In this document: positions 44,334 to 54,893 of the stretch, piece by piece
Layout: each line of letters opens with the position of its first letter
Position numbering within the stretch: the first letter of the stretch is position 1
NCBI RefSeq assembly: GCF_003387165.1
Contig: NZ_QUMW01000017.1
Coordinates: 21,705 to 85,704, forward strand
Origin: Jeotgalicoccus halotolerans
GTDB taxonomy: Bacteria; Bacillota; Bacilli; Staphylococcales; Salinicoccaceae
Length of the DNA: 64,000 nucleotides
Direction of reading: 5' to 3'
Translations under genes and position numbers: made by a program
Notes under the pieces: model-generated
Databases searched by the model: none
Told to the model about the DNA's origin: nothing
Seen by the model: the letters and a program-made list of their open reading frames with translations, nothing else

Positions 44334-44963
44334 GTGAAGAAATTTATTGTATTACTGGGCGGAGCAGTCTTGTTTTTATCTGCCTGCAGCAATGCGGAAT
44401 CCGAACTGAATGATTTTTACGATGCGTTTACCGGCAGTCTGACTGAAGAAAAAGGACTGAGCGAACTGAACGAACAGTATAATGAACTGGAAGGTTCAAA
44501 AGCATCGATGCAGGAAGAATTGAACAATGCTGATATTAAAGAGATTAACAGCATCAGCGAAGAGCTTCAGACTAATACTGCAGAGCGACTTGAATTGCTG
44601 GAGGAAGAACGCGGACTGATTGCGGATTCAGATGGGGCATTTGAAGAGGCTCGTGAAGCAGCGGAAGATATTTCGAATGAAGAATATAAAAAAGAAGCAG
44701 ATTCTCTTGTAACAGCGATGAATGCGCGGTTTGACGCACATAAAACGATGACTGATACATATACAGAAGCCCTGCAGGCAGAAGATGAGCTGTTCGAATA
44801 TTTAGGAAATGAAGATATTGCACAGGATGAGGTGGATGAACACTTAAACAAAATCGCCGAATACAGCGAACCGATTAACGAAGCATCTGAACGTTTTGCC
44901 TCTGAAACAGAAAAAATAAATCAGTTAAAAGGCGAAATAGAACAAATTCTTGAAAATAACTAA
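44334..44963 (+). CDS. ykyA: YkyA-like putative cell-wall-binding lipoprotein
   Basis: A 209-residue lipoprotein if started at the GTG 44334 (MKKFIVLLGGAVLFLSAC), which gives a standard signal peptide with lipobox LSAC; an ATG at 44316 would place extra residues ahead of it. The mature part is almost entirely acidic helix with coiled-coil character (LSELNEQYNELEGSKASMQEELN, ERLELLEEERGLI). This and the position before pdhA match the YkyA family of B. subtilis, which stands between def and pdhA. Function unknown; presumably on the outer membrane face. Confidence 0.8.
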   Translation: MKKFIVLLGGAVLFLSACSNAESELNDFYDAFTGSLTEEKGLSELNEQYNELEGSKASMQEELNNADIKEINSISEELQTNTAERLELLEEERGLIADSDGAFEEAREAAEDISNEEYKKEADSLVTAMNARFDAHKTMTDTYTEALQAEDELFEYLGNEDIAQDEVDEHLNKIAEYSEPINEASERFASETEKINQLKGEIEQILENN

Positions 44964-44970
44964 AAATTCA

Positions 44971-45048
44971 AGGTGTTACTAGAACAGATTTAACTGTATC
45001 ATTAATGAAAACGCTGACATATCAACTCTGTACTAATCTGTTACACCT
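44971..45048 (+). promoter_or_regulatory. Long inverted repeat enclosing a perfect CcpA cre site
   Basis: AGGTGT (44971-44976) and AACAGATT (44983-44990) pair with AATCTGTT (45035-45042) and ACACCT (45043-45048), 14 bp in all with a 6-nt bulge. The 44-nt loop contains TGAAAACGCTGACA (45006-45019), which fits the cre consensus TGWAANCGNTNWCA at every position. The hairpin could act as a ykyA terminator, although its T tract is poor (CTATTTTATTTA). The cre lies about 75 bp upstream of the predicted pdhA start site, a position compatible with CcpA activation. Confidence 0.6.
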
Positions 45049-45056
45049 CTATTTTA

Positions 45057-45086
45057 TTTACTGTTAGAACAGTAGTGTGATAAAAT
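45057..45086 (+). promoter_or_regulatory. pdhA promoter with overlapping dyad operator candidate
   Basis: TTTACT (45057-45062) and TAAAAT (45081-45086), spacer 18 bp, with GTGTGA ahead of the -10. A perfect 16-bp dyad TACTGTTAGAACAGTA (45059-45074) covers the -35 and spacer. A repressor binding there would block the promoter; the regulator is unknown. Confidence 0.5.
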
Positions 45087-45122
45087 GAAATTAATTACAA
45101 ACAAATCTAGAAGGGATTGTGA

Positions 45123-46235
<1,113 letters not shown>

Positions 46236-46237
46236 TT

Positions 46238-47215
46238 ATGGCACAAATGACGATGATTCAAGCTATTACTAATGCTATGGCTACAGAACTAAAAAATGAT
46301 GAGAATGTTCTCGTTTTCGGTGAGGACATCGGTGTCAACGGCGGGGTTTTCCGTGCAACAGAAGGTTTGCAGGAAGAATTCGGCGTAGACCGTGTATTCG
46401 ATACGCCGCTTGCAGAGAGCGGTCTGGTGTCATTAGGTTTAGGCTTAACTTTAGAAGACTACCGTCCGGTAATTGAAATTCAGTTTTTTGGCTTTCTCTT
46501 CGAAGCAATGGATGGAATTGCGGGACAGATAGCTCGCCACAGAGTGCGTTCCGGAGCGAGCAAGCAAACACCAATCGTTATCCGCGCGCCATTCGGCGGC
46601 GGTGTTAACACACCGGAACTTCACGCAGACTCTCTGGAGGGCTTAATGGCTCAGACTCCAGGTTTACGCGTAGTAATTCCGTCAAACCCGATAGATGCTA
46701 AAGGACTGTTAATTTCAGCGATTCGTTCAAATGATCCTGTTATTTTCCTTGAGCACATGAAATTATACCGTTCTTTCCGTGAAGATGTACCTGAAGAGGA
46801 CTACGAAGTGGAAATCGGCAAAGCAAGCATTAAACAGGAAGGTACAGATATTACTCTAATCGCCTACGGCGCTATGGTACAGGAAGCGATGAAAGCTGCC
46901 GAAGAACTGGCCAAAGAAGACGTAAGTGCAGAAGTTATCGACCTTCGTACTGTTTCACCTGTAGATTACGACACTTTAATCGATTCTGTTAAGAAAACTA
47001 ACAGAGCAGTAGTTATCCAGGAAGCGCAGCGTCAGGCCGGTGTTGCAGCAAACGTAGTTTCTGAATTATCGGAGCGTGCGATCCTTCATCTTGAAGCACC
47101 GATTAAACGCGTGACTGCACCGGATACAGTTTATCCGTTCACGCAGGCTGAAAGTGTCTGGCTGCCGAACAAAGATGATATCATTGAACGTGCAAAAGAA
47201 GTGCTGGATTTCTAG
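46238..47215 (+). CDS. pdhB: Pyruvate dehydrogenase E1 beta subunit
   Basis: A 325-residue E1 beta, the same length as in staphylococci. [56 protein letters not shown] and [18 protein letters not shown] are canonical transketolase pyrimidine-domain blocks. The C-terminal domain carries [20 protein letters not shown] and [16 protein letters not shown]. It pairs with PdhA and holds the thiamine pyrimidine ring. AAGGAG at the end of pdhA serves its start. Confidence 0.98.
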   Translation: MAQMTMIQAITNAMATELKNDENVLVFGEDIGVNGGVFRATEGLQEEFGVDRVFDTPLAESGLVSLGLGLTLEDYRPVIEIQFFGFLFEAMDGIAGQIARHRVRSGASKQTPIVIRAPFGGGVNTPELHADSLEGLMAQTPGLRVVIPSNPIDAKGLLISAIRSNDPVIFLEHMKLYRSFREDVPEEDYEVEIGKASIKQEGTDITLIAYGAMVQEAMKAAEELAKEDVSAEVIDLRTVSPVDYDTLIDSVKKTNRAVVIQEAQRQAGVAANVVSELSERAILHLEAPIKRVTAPDTVYPFTQAESVWLPNKDDIIERAKEVLDF

Positions 47216-47239
47216 AGTCTAATAATAGGAGGAATAATT

Positions 47240-48577
47240 ATGGCATTTGAATTTAAACTCCCGGACATCGGTGAAGGAATTCACGAAGGGGAAATTGCTA
47301 AATGGCTGATTGCCGAAGGCGATAAGATTAATGAAGATGATGTATTGGTTGAAATTCAAAACGATAAAGCAGTCGTAGAAATTCCATCACCTGTAGATGG
47401 GACTGTGTCTAAAATTCATGTCGAAGAAGGCGAAGTTACTACAGTCGGGACGACAATTGTAACAATCGACGACGGCAGTGAAGATTCAGCTTCATCAGAC
47501 AAAGATGAAGAGAAATCTGAAGAAAAACCTGAAGAAAAAGCTGAAAAAACTTCAGAAAAACCTGCGGATGATGCAGCTAAACCGGCTGATGAAGAACAGG
47601 TTTCTGAAGAATCTCCGAACAAAGAAGAAAAACAGCCGGATAAAGATAAATCAGACAGCGATAAAATAGTTATTGCGATGCCTTCTGTCCGTAAATTTGC
47701 ACGTGAAAATGATGTCGATATTAAAGAAGTGACAGGAACTGGTAAAAATGGCCGTATTCTAAAAGAGGACATCGAAAACTTCGGAACTGAAACAGAACAG
47801 GCTGAAGAATCCAAAGAAGAAACTTCTGCTGCAAGTGAAGGAACGCAAAAATCTCCTCTTAAACAGCAGACAGGCGAACTGGAAACTCGCGAGAAGATGA
47901 GCGGCATGAGAAAAGCGATTGCGAAAGCAATGGTTAACTCTAAGCACACATCACCTCACGTTACACACATCGATGAAGTTGAAGTCGATGCCTTGTGGGC
48001 TCACCGCAAGAAGTTCAAAGAAATCGCAGCTGAGCAGGGTGTTAAATTAACCTTCCTTCCTTATGTTGTTAAAGCGCTTGTATCAGCACTTAAGAAATAC
48101 CCTGAATTAAACACTTCAATTGATAATGAAACATTTGAAGTCATTCAGAAACATTATTATAATGTAGGTATTGCAGCAGATACTGAAAAAGGTTTAGTAG
48201 TGCCTGTTGTAAAAGATGCTGACAAACTTTCAATGTTCGAAATTTCTGATGAAATTAACGAACTGGCTACAAAAGCACGTGACGGCAAACTTTCATCTGA
48301 TGAGATGAAAGGCGGTTCTGTAACAATTTCCAATCTGGGATCTGCAGGCGGCAAGTGGTTTACACCGGTTATCAATCAGCCTGAAGTTGCTATTTTAGGA
48401 ATTGGCCGTATTGAAGAACAGCCTGTCGTAAGAGACGGAGAGATTGTCGCGGCACGTGTTCTCGCACTATCACTAAGTTACGACCATAGACAAATCGATG
48501 GCGCAACAGCTCAAAATGCTTTAAATCACATTAAGCGTCTGCTTAATAATCCGGATTTATTATTAATGGAGGGATAG
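47240..48577 (+). CDS. pdhC: Dihydrolipoamide acetyltransferase (E2)
   Basis: A 445-residue E2 with one lipoyl domain (1-~80; lipoylated Lys43 in [11 protein letters not shown]). A long Glu/Lys/Pro/Ala linker (~84-140) comes next, then the peripheral subunit-binding domain ([30 protein letters not shown], ~150-182). A second linker leads into the catalytic domain, which ends in [21 protein letters not shown] with the His and Asp of the acyltransferase site. It forms the core of the complex. AGGAGG precedes the ATG. Slightly longer than S. aureus PdhC because of the linkers. Confidence 0.98.
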   Translation: MAFEFKLPDIGEGIHEGEIAKWLIAEGDKINEDDVLVEIQNDKAVVEIPSPVDGTVSKIHVEEGEVTTVGTTIVTIDDGSEDSASSDKDEEKSEEKPEEKAEKTSEKPADDAAKPADEEQVSEESPNKEEKQPDKDKSDSDKIVIAMPSVRKFARENDVDIKEVTGTGKNGRILKEDIENFGTETEQAEESKEETSAASEGTQKSPLKQQTGELETREKMSGMRKAIAKAMVNSKHTSPHVTHIDEVEVDALWAHRKKFKEIAAEQGVKLTFLPYVVKALVSALKKYPELNTSIDNETFEVIQKHYYNVGIAADTEKGLVVPVVKDADKLSMFEISDEINELATKARDGKLSSDEMKGGSVTISNLGSAGGKWFTPVINQPEVAILGIGRIEEQPVVRDGEIVAARVLALSLSYDHRQIDGATAQNALNHIKRLLNNPDLLLMEG

Positions 48578-48581
48578 TAAA

Positions 48582-49988
48582 ATGGTAGTTGGAGATTTTC
48601 CTATTGAAACAGATACAATTGTAATTGGTGCAGGTCCCGGCGGTTATGTCGCTGCAATCCGTGCAGCGCAGCTTGGACAGAAGGTAACTCTGATAGAAAA
48701 AGGAAATGTCGGCGGTGTATGTTTAAATGTAGGATGTATTCCGTCAAAAGCAATGATTTCATCAGCGCACCGTTACCAGGAAGCTCAAAATTCCGAAGAT
48801 ATGGGTGTTATTACAGAAGGTGTTAAATTAGACTTCTCTAAAGTTCAGGAGTTTAAAGAAAGCGTAGTAAACAAACTTGTCGGCGGTGTTGACATGCTCT
48901 TAAAAGGCAACAAAGTCGATGTCGTTAAAGGCGAAGCTTACTTTGCAGAGGGCAACAAATTAAAAGTGATGGATGATAAGCAGTCTCAGACTTATGAGTT
49001 CAAAAACGCAATCATCGCAACAGGATCACGCCCAATCGAAATTCCAGGATTTAAATTCGGCGGCCGTATTTTAGATTCTACAGGTGCCTTGGCACTTGAA
49101 GAAGCGCCAAAAAAACTTATCGTAATCGGCGGCGGCTATATCGGAACTGAACTTGGTTCAGCTTATGCCAACTTCGGTACTGAAGTGACGATTCTTGAAG
49201 GAACACCTGATATATTAGGCGGTTTTGAAAAACAGATGACTCAGCTGGTTAAGAAAAATCTTAAATCTAAAAATGCGACGATTGTTACTAAAGCGATGGC
49301 TAAATCTGCCGAAGAGACAGAAAATGGCGTTAAAGTAACTTACGAAGCAAAAGACGAAACTCATGAAATTGAAGCGGACTACGTACTGGTTACTGTTGGC
49401 CGCAGACCAAATACTGATGAGCTTGGACTTGAAGAATTAGGAATTAAAATGACTGACCGCGGTTTAATCGAAGTTGATAAACAGTCGCGCTCAAGCATTT
49501 CTAATATCTATGCTATCGGTGATATCGTTGACGGTCTTCCATTAGCTCACAAAGCAAGCTACGAAGGTAAAGTGGCAGCAGAAGCAATCGCCGGCGAAAA
49601 ATCAGAAGTTGATTATATCGCTATGCCTGCAGTTTGCTTCACTGAGCCTGAACTTGCTACAGTAGGCTACAATGAGTCACAAGCCAAGGATAAAAATATC
49701 GAAGTTGTTACCGGCAAATTCCCGTTCCAGGCGAATGGCCGCGCACTCGGACTTAACAAGACAGACGGTTTTGTTAAAGTCGTCGCACGTAAAGAAGATG
49801 GGCTGGTTATCGGTGCTCAGGTTGCAGGTAACGGTGCTTCAGATATTATTTCTGAACTTGGACTTGCAGTTGAAACAGGTATGACACTTGAGGATATTGC
49901 TCTAACAATTCATGCGCATCCGACATTAGGTGAAATTCCGATGGAAGCGGCAGAAGTTGCTTTAGGACGTCCGATTCACTCAATGTAA
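48582..49988 (+). CDS. pdhD: Dihydrolipoamide dehydrogenase (E3)
   Basis: A 468-residue flavoprotein. [21 protein letters not shown] binds [18 protein letters not shown] holds the redox-active Cys pair. [21 protein letters not shown] binds [24 protein letters not shown] is the second FAD block, and the C-terminal HAHPTLGE supplies the His-Glu dyad of the partner subunit. It reoxidises the lipoyl arm of PdhC. It starts 4 nt after pdhC; the operon ends at the terminator at 50002. Confidence 0.98.
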   Translation: MVVGDFPIETDTIVIGAGPGGYVAAIRAAQLGQKVTLIEKGNVGGVCLNVGCIPSKAMISSAHRYQEAQNSEDMGVITEGVKLDFSKVQEFKESVVNKLVGGVDMLLKGNKVDVVKGEAYFAEGNKLKVMDDKQSQTYEFKNAIIATGSRPIEIPGFKFGGRILDSTGALALEEAPKKLIVIGGGYIGTELGSAYANFGTEVTILEGTPDILGGFEKQMTQLVKKNLKSKNATIVTKAMAKSAEETENGVKVTYEAKDETHEIEADYVLVTVGRRPNTDELGLEELGIKMTDRGLIEVDKQSRSSISNIYAIGDIVDGLPLAHKASYEGKVAAEAIAGEKSEVDYIAMPAVCFTEPELATVGYNESQAKDKNIEVVTGKFPFQANGRALGLNKTDGFVKVVARKEDGLVIGAQVAGNGASDIISELGLAVETGMTLEDIALTIHAHPTLGEIPMEAAEVALGRPIHSM

Positions 49989-50001
49989 TTTTATAAACTT
50001 T

Positions 50002-50032
50002 AAAGGTCAGGGTAAAACACTCTGACCTTTAT
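50002..50032 (+). terminator. Terminator after pdhABCD
   Basis: TAAAGGTCAGGGT (50002-50014) pairs with 50020-50032 with one G-T pair, loop AAAAC, then TTTGATTT. Confidence 0.75.
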
Positions 50033-50053
50033 TTGATTTGGAGGCTGAAATTA

Positions 50054-50329
50054 ATGAATAATGAATACTCATATCCGCTTGATTATGACTGGAGCACCGA
50101 GGAAGTGCTCTATGTCATGTCTTTTTATCAGGCAGTTGAAGTCGGTTATGAAGAAGGCGTGCTGGCTGGTAAATTTGAAGAAGCTTATAAGGACTTTAAG
50201 GAAATAGTACCGTCAAAATCCGAGGAGAAAAAATTTTTCAAAGAATATGAAAAAGTCAGCGGCAAAGTACCTTATCTTCTTATTAAACAGCTTAAAGATG
50301 CAGAACCGTCCGATATCATTAAGCCGTAA
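50054..50329 (+). CDS. UPF0223 family protein
   Basis: A 91-residue protein starting MNNEYSYPLDYDWSTEEVL at the ATG 50054, behind GGAGG at 50040-50044. YPLDYDWSTEEVVxVxxFxxxVExxYExGV is the UPF0223 (YktA) pattern. It continues FKEIVPSKSEEKKFFKEYEKVSGY-like sequence to its end. All-helical, soluble, function unknown. In staphylococci a UPF0223 gene lies directly behind pdhD, which supports the call. Confidence 0.9.
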   Translation: MNNEYSYPLDYDWSTEEVLYVMSFYQAVEVGYEEGVLAGKFEEAYKDFKEIVPSKSEEKKFFKEYEKVSGKVPYLLIKQLKDAEPSDIIKP

Positions 50330-50459
50330 AATGACTTGAAGTTCTCTGCAGTTAATAAATTTAATGCTCTGGAGGTTTTATTAACAATTTAAAGTATCGC
50401 TTGATTAAGTTATGCTGACGGTGGGTATTAACTACTAAAGACAAATTAGGAGGCTTATT

Positions 50460-51317
50460 ATGGCAAAGGAATACACTCAAACTGTAAAACCTGTCAGCCG
50501 CATTGCTGAAAGAATATTCGGCTGGCTGGGCTGGCTTATACTGCTGGCATTTACTGCAGGAATCTTGTTTTTCTCATTAGTTACTATGAATGACCCGAAT
50601 CAAATTGACCAGATTACCAGCCAGATGGAATCTCAGGTGCAGGGTATGAATACTCAGGGAGTTGATCCGCAGGCTGTTATCGATATGACGATTTCTGCGC
50701 TGAGCAGTTCTTGGATGGTAGCACTTTATCTTGCATTGCCATTAATCATTGCGATACTTGGTCTGTTAAATATGCGCCGTAGAATTTTAGCAGGTATTTT
50801 ACTGCTGCTTGCTGCGATTCTTGCAGCTCCATTAGTATTTACTTTAATCTCATCGCTGTTCTTCGTCATCGCAGCAATTCTGCTGTTTGCACGTAAAGAT
50901 TTAGTTGTGAAAAACGAGGATCCTAGAGATGCATACCCGCGTGAAGAACGTAACGGTTACAATAACCGCAAGGAAGATCTTCCTGGAGAAGAAAATAGAG
51001 CAAATCAGCACCGCGTTCAGACTCCGCCTGATGAAGATGTTAAAATTCACCAGAACAGAGACACGGAGTACGGTTATAATCAGGAAAGCAAGGTGCGCGG
51101 GGAAGATATTGAGAGTACGCGAAAATTCAGCCGTATTGAAGAAGATGATTCTCCTTTAGTCGATAATAATATCGATTCAAAAAATATCGACCAGCCGGTT
51201 ACAGACCGCGAATATAATCGGCAAAGCGGGATAGATACTGAAGAGTTAAACGAAATTGACCGCGAAGATCCCGCGCGTACAAGAAGAGATAATGTCGATC
51301 GCAGAAACCGCAAATAA
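50460..51317 (+). CDS. DUF4064-type membrane protein with long charged tail
   Basis: A 285-residue protein. Residues ~17-42 (IFGWLGWLILLAFTAGILFFSLV), ~83-102 and ~108-145 are membrane segments, matching the DUF4064-type four-helix layout with a polar outer loop rich in Gln, Met and Ser between helices 1 and 2. Residues ~146-285 are a hydrophilic, apparently disordered tail full of Arg, Asp, Glu, Asn and Pro, presumably cytoplasmic. AGGAGG precedes the ATG. Function unknown. Transcribed alone, with a terminator at 51328. Confidence 0.75.
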   Translation: MAKEYTQTVKPVSRIAERIFGWLGWLILLAFTAGILFFSLVTMNDPNQIDQITSQMESQVQGMNTQGVDPQAVIDMTISALSSSWMVALYLALPLIIAILGLLNMRRRILAGILLLLAAILAAPLVFTLISSLFFVIAAILLFARKDLVVKNEDPRDAYPREERNGYNNRKEDLPGEENRANQHRVQTPPDEDVKIHQNRDTEYGYNQESKVRGEDIESTRKFSRIEEDDSPLVDNNIDSKNIDQPVTDREYNRQSGIDTEELNEIDREDPARTRRDNVDRRNRK

Positions 51318-51327
51318 GACCCGCTTT

Positions 51328-51364
51328 AAATCCGGAAGAGGCTTTTACTCTTCCGGATTTTTAA
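51328..51364 (+). terminator. Rho-independent terminator
   Basis: AAATCCGGAAGAG (51328-51340) pairs exactly with 51348-51360, loop GCTTTTA, followed by T residues. Confidence 0.88.
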
Positions 51365-51372
51365 TTTGGAGA

Positions 51373-51413
51373 AATTTACACAAAATTATTATACGTTTTT
51401 GTAAACGATAACA
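51373..51413 (+). promoter_or_regulatory. CodY-like box and perfect cre upstream of the BASS-ilvD unit
   Basis: AATTTACACAAAATT (51373-51387) matches the CodY motif AATTTTCWGAAAATT at 13 of 15 positions. Twelve bases later TGTAAACGATAACA (51400-51413) fits the cre consensus TGWAANCGNTNWCA at all positions. The same pair, in the same order, lies upstream of ilvB at 54420-54462. Confidence 0.65.
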
Positions 51414-51491
51414 AGACAGTAAAGTCAATGATACGAAGGTTTTGAAGACAGCTTTAATAATCTGAATTTAATAAATAATCAAATATTAATA

Positions 51492-51520
51492 TTCTAAAAG
51501 ATGAATATTTCTGTTATGAT
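51492..51520 (+). promoter_or_regulatory. Extended -10 promoter of the BASS-ilvD unit
   Basis: TATGAT (51515-51520) with an upstream TGT (extended -10) and TTCTAA (51492-51497) 17 bp away. The cre lies about 100 bp further upstream. Confidence 0.5.
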
Positions 51521-51562
51521 ACCCTTTATACTATAAAAAAGTAAATACAGGGGGTCATATAT

Positions 51563-52558
51563 GTGAATGCATTGATCAGATTCAGTACATTTATAGGAAA
51601 CACATTTGCTGTCTGGGTTATTATATTTGCCGTTCTGGCATTTGCTGTACCAGATGGATTTACATGGATTGCACCATACATAAATCTGCTCCTCGGAATA
51701 ATTATGTTCGGCATGGGGCTGACTTTAAAACTCGGCGACTTCAAACAGGTCTTAATTGCACCGAAAGAAGTCATTACACTGGCAGTTGCTCAGTATACCA
51801 TTATGCCGCTGATTGCAGTAGGACTTGTTTACTTGTTTCAGCTGCCTCCGGAAATTGCGATCGGCGTTATTCTTGTCGGCTGTTCACCCGGCGGAACTTC
51901 AAGTAACGTTATGACTTTCCTCGCAAAAGGAAATATGGCTTTATCAGTTACTGCAACTTCGGTAACGACTCTCCTTGCACCGATTGTGACTCCAGCATTA
52001 ACACTGCTGCTTGCAAGTGCCTGGCTGCCGGTATCATTCTCGGCAATGTTCCTTTCGATCATCCAGATTGTACTGGTGCCGATTGCACTCGGAATTATCG
52101 TTCAATACCTGCTTGGCACAAAAGTCGATAAGGCTGTCGGGATATTGCCGCTGATTTCCGTTATCGGGATTATCGGTGTACTTACGGCAGTTGTCGCAAA
52201 TAACGTTGAAAATATTATTGCGTCGGGTCTGTTAATTTTCGGGGTAGTAATACTCCATAACCTTCTGGGTTACCTCGTCGGTTTCCTGCTGGGTAAAGTA
52301 TTGCGGTTTGATCTCAGAGATACAAAAACAATGTCGATTGAGGTCGGCATGCAAAATTCAGGTCTTGCTGCAACACTTGCTGCGACACATTTTTCACCGA
52401 TTGCAGCGGTGCCGGGAGCACTGTTTAGTGTCTGGCATAATATTTCAGGTTCGCTAGTTGCAAACTGGCTGAGCAAACTGGATAACAGAAAAAATAAACT
52501 GCAAGAAGATAAGGCAGCTAATGAGCAGCCTGCAGAAGTAAAACATTCAGAAGTTTAA
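51563..52558 (+). CDS. Bile acid:sodium symporter (BASS) family transporter
   Basis: A 331-residue protein with about ten helices: [38 protein letters not shown], then [29 protein letters not shown] (the conserved CSPGGxxSN crossover motif) and [17 protein letters not shown] (the E/Q..NSGL motif). These are BASS signatures. Characterised bacterial members move bile acids or keto acids; PanS of Salmonella carries ketopantoate. The start is a GTG at 51563 behind AGGGGGT. ilvD follows after 23 nt with no terminator, so the two are very likely one operon under the CodY/cre module, which hints at a branched-chain keto acid or ketopantoate substrate. Confidence 0.88.
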   Translation: MNALIRFSTFIGNTFAVWVIIFAVLAFAVPDGFTWIAPYINLLLGIIMFGMGLTLKLGDFKQVLIAPKEVITLAVAQYTIMPLIAVGLVYLFQLPPEIAIGVILVGCSPGGTSSNVMTFLAKGNMALSVTATSVTTLLAPIVTPALTLLLASAWLPVSFSAMFLSIIQIVLVPIALGIIVQYLLGTKVDKAVGILPLISVIGIIGVLTAVVANNVENIIASGLLIFGVVILHNLLGYLVGFLLGKVLRFDLRDTKTMSIEVGMQNSGLAATLAATHFSPIAAVPGALFSVWHNISGSLVANWLSKLDNRKNKLQEDKAANEQPAEVKHSEV

Positions 52559-52581
52559 AAGATAAAAAGGCGGGAGTAATT

Positions 52582-54294
52582 ATGACAGAGAAAAAAGATA
52601 TAAGAATTCGTTCACATGTATATGATGATATCGGATTAAAAGCACCAAACAGAGCAATGCTGAGAGCGGTCGGTTTTACCGATGAAAGTTTCAAAAAACC
52701 TCAAATTGGCGTCGTGAGCAACTGGGCAGAGACGACACCGTGTAATGTTCACTTAAACGATCTTGCCCAGTTTGCTAAAGAAGGGGTGTCAGAAGCGGGC
52801 GGTGTGCCTGTTCAGTTTAATACGATTACTGTCGCAGACGGTATCGCAATGGGAACACCGGGCATGCGTTTTTCCTTGCCGTCACGGGACATTATTGCAG
52901 ATTCCATAGAAACGATGGTTCAAGGTCAGAACTTCGATTCATTCGTAGCTATCGGCGGGTGCGATAAAAATATGCCCGGCTGTGCCATTGCTATAGCGAA
53001 TACTAATATTCCTGCAGTTTTTGTATACGGCGGAACGATTGCACCCGGCCGTCATAATGGCCAGGATATCGACCTTGTTTCTGTATTCGAAGGTGTCGGT
53101 AAGTGGAACAATGGAGATATCGACGACGCAGAACTTAAGAGAGTAGAATGTGCAGGCTGTCCGGGGCCGGGTGCCTGCGGCGGTATGTATACGGCAAACA
53201 CGATGGCCGCTGCCATAGAAGCTATGGGGCTCAGCCTGCCAGGCTCTGCATCAAATCCTGCAGTGACAAAAGAAAAGGAACAGGATGTTTATGAAGCCGG
53301 TAAAGCTGTACTCAACCTGCTCGAAAAAGAAATTTATCCGAGAGACATTTTAACGAGAGAAGCTTTTGAAAATGCAATTACTGTCGTACTTGCACTCGGC
53401 GGTTCGACTAATGCGATTTTACACCTGCTTGCAATCGCTCATGCAGCTGAAGTTGAGCTGACGATTGAAGACTTTAATGATTTCCAGGAAAAAGTACCGC
53501 ATTTGGCTGATTTGAAGCCTTCCGGTAAATATGTATTCCAGGATCTGTTTAAGGTCGGCGGAGTGCAGGGTGTAATGAAATATCTTTATGAAAAAGGATA
53601 TATTCACGGAGACTGCCTGACTGTAACAGGAAAAACGATTGCTGAAAACCTGGCAGAAGTTGAACACTTAACACCGGGACAGGATGTCATTTTACCTCTT
53701 GAAAATCCGAAGCGTGCTGACGGACCTTTAATCGTTCTTAAAGGAAACCTGGCACCGGAAGGCGCTGTAGCAAAAGTGTCAGGTGTTAAAGTCCGCCGCC
53801 ACGTCGGCGAAGCTAAAGTGTTCGATACAGAGCAGGAAGCTATTGAAGCTGTTATGACGAATGATATTGTTAAAGGTGATGTTGTCATCGTACGCTACGT
53901 TGGTCCTAAAGGCGGGCCGGGTATGCCGGAAATGCTGTCGCTATCAAGTTTAATCGTCGGGAAAGGACTCGGCGAAGATGTCGCACTCTTAACGGACGGC
54001 CGTTTCAGCGGAGGCACCCATGGTCTTGTCGTCGGACATATTGCTCCGGAAGCACAGGACGGAGGAAATGTTGCTTTAATTCAGACAGGAGATATTGTAA
54101 CGATTGATCAGGATACAAAAGAACTGTCGTTTAACGTTTCAGATGAAGTCCTTGAAGAACGCCGCAAAGATTTAGTACTGCCGCCGCTCCACAGTAAAGG
54201 TGTGCTCGGAAAATACGCGCATATCGTATCTTCTTCATCAAAAGGTGCGATTACAGACTTCTTTAACCGGGACGACCTGCCGGGGAGAAACTGA
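52582..54294 (+). CDS. ilvD: Dihydroxy-acid dehydratase
   Basis: A 570-residue IlvD. Fe-S cysteines and metal ligands are in [16 protein letters not shown] and [35 protein letters not shown] and the C-terminal [19 protein letters not shown] are conserved substrate-site blocks. It dehydrates dihydroxyisovalerate and dihydroxymethylvalerate to the keto acids for valine, leucine and isoleucine. In S. aureus ilvD begins the same operon as ilvB. Here it sits behind the BASS gene and is separated from ilvB by a terminator and a T-box leader, so it escapes T-box control. Confidence 0.97.
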   Translation: MTEKKDIRIRSHVYDDIGLKAPNRAMLRAVGFTDESFKKPQIGVVSNWAETTPCNVHLNDLAQFAKEGVSEAGGVPVQFNTITVADGIAMGTPGMRFSLPSRDIIADSIETMVQGQNFDSFVAIGGCDKNMPGCAIAIANTNIPAVFVYGGTIAPGRHNGQDIDLVSVFEGVGKWNNGDIDDAELKRVECAGCPGPGACGGMYTANTMAAAIEAMGLSLPGSASNPAVTKEKEQDVYEAGKAVLNLLEKEIYPRDILTREAFENAITVVLALGGSTNAILHLLAIAHAAEVELTIEDFNDFQEKVPHLADLKPSGKYVFQDLFKVGGVQGVMKYLYEKGYIHGDCLTVTGKTIAENLAEVEHLTPGQDVILPLENPKRADGPLIVLKGNLAPEGAVAKVSGVKVRRHVGEAKVFDTEQEAIEAVMTNDIVKGDVVIVRYVGPKGGPGMPEMLSLSSLIVGKGLGEDVALLTDGRFSGGTHGLVVGHIAPEAQDGGNVALIQTGDIVTIDQDTKELSFNVSDEVLEERRKDLVLPPLHSKGVLGKYAHIVSSSSKGAITDFFNRDDLPGRN

Positions 54295-54314
54295 TAATTA
54301 AATAAAATAAAGTG

Positions 54315-54366
54315 AAATCCGTACGTCAAACTTCTTCGGAAAGCTGACGTGCGGATTTTTGTATTT
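54315..54366 (+). terminator. Rho-independent terminator after ilvD
   Basis: AAATCCGTACGTCA (54315-54328) pairs with TGACGTGCGGATTT (54345-54358) with one G-T pair, followed by TTTGTATTTTT. Confidence 0.85.
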
Positions 54367-54419
54367 TTAGCGTTATCTGTATCTAAGACATAATCATGTA
54401 ATAAGTAAATAAAAATATT

Positions 54420-54462
54420 GATTTTCAGGAAAGTGGACACGTCGGCATTGTAAACGATTACA
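54420..54462 (+). promoter_or_regulatory. CodY-like box and perfect cre upstream of ilvB
   Basis: GATTTTCAGGAAAGT (54420-54434) matches 12 of 15 positions of the CodY motif. Fourteen bases later TGTAAACGATTACA (54449-54462) is a full match to the cre consensus. The cre centre is about 87 bp upstream of the predicted start site, comparable to the activating cre of B. subtilis ilvB. Both sites lie in the ~600-bp gap between ilvD and ilvB, which otherwise holds the promoter and the T-box leader. Confidence 0.65.
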
Positions 54463-54506
54463 TTATCAGAAATATTAGATAATTTAAAATAATTAGCTTT
54501 TTGCTG

Positions 54507-54535
54507 TTGCTTTTGCTTTATATACGGGGTATTAT
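54507..54535 (+). promoter_or_regulatory. Promoter of the ilvB T-box leader
   Basis: TTGCTT (54507-54512) and TATTAT (54530-54535) with a 17-bp spacer. Transcription from about 54542 would give a leader of ~350 nt with the T-box. Confidence 0.55.
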
Positions 54536-54559
54536 ACATTCATTAAGAAAATTAAATAA

Positions 54560-54862
54560 TCAAACAATTCAAATATTTAAACTTAAAGCGTTGAAGGGAA
54601 CTTCGTTACTGTATAACATTTTCAGAGACTGAGTGATTGGTGAGAACTCAGAATGCAGCAGTAAAGAATCTCATCCCTGAGTGCCCGGCTGAAAAGAAGT
54701 AGGCAGGGACGGGTTAAAACTCGTTATTCATTTTAACTGGTTATGCCAGTTGCAGAGGTGTGCACCTGAAGGTGTACGCGAATTTGGGTGGTACCGTGGA
54801 AAGCTCTTTTCTCCCCATTGATCATTAGAAAAATAATCAATGGGGAGAAAAGAGCTTTTTTA
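54560..54862 (+). promoter_or_regulatory. Leucine-type T-box riboswitch with terminator
   Basis: Stem I features are visible: CAGAGACTGAGTGATTGGTG (AG bulge and GNTG-like loop) closed by ACTCAG. The specifier region GAATCTCATCC has CTC (Leu) at 54670-54672, in the same context as the CUC specifier of B. subtilis ilvB. The T-box GGGTGGTACCGTGG lies at 54786-54799. The terminator follows: 54801-54826 pairs with 54835-54860 with one mismatch and ends in T residues. Uncharged tRNA-Leu should stabilise the antiterminator and allow transcription of ilvBNC-leuABCD-ilvA. The left boundary is approximate. Confidence 0.9.
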
Positions 54863-54893
54863 TTTTAAGTTTATGCTATAAGGAGGAAAAATT

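Noticed and set aside
51561..51566. ATGTGA start-stop unit overlapping the BASS start codon
   Set aside because: The GTG at 51563 with AGGGGGT explains initiation; the overlapping ATG-TGA is likely chance.
54108..54539. 143-codon minus-strand open frame over the end of ilvD and the ilvB upstream region
   Set aside because: It is antisense to ilvD, its terminator and the CodY/cre sites, has no convincing ribosome binding site and no coding character.
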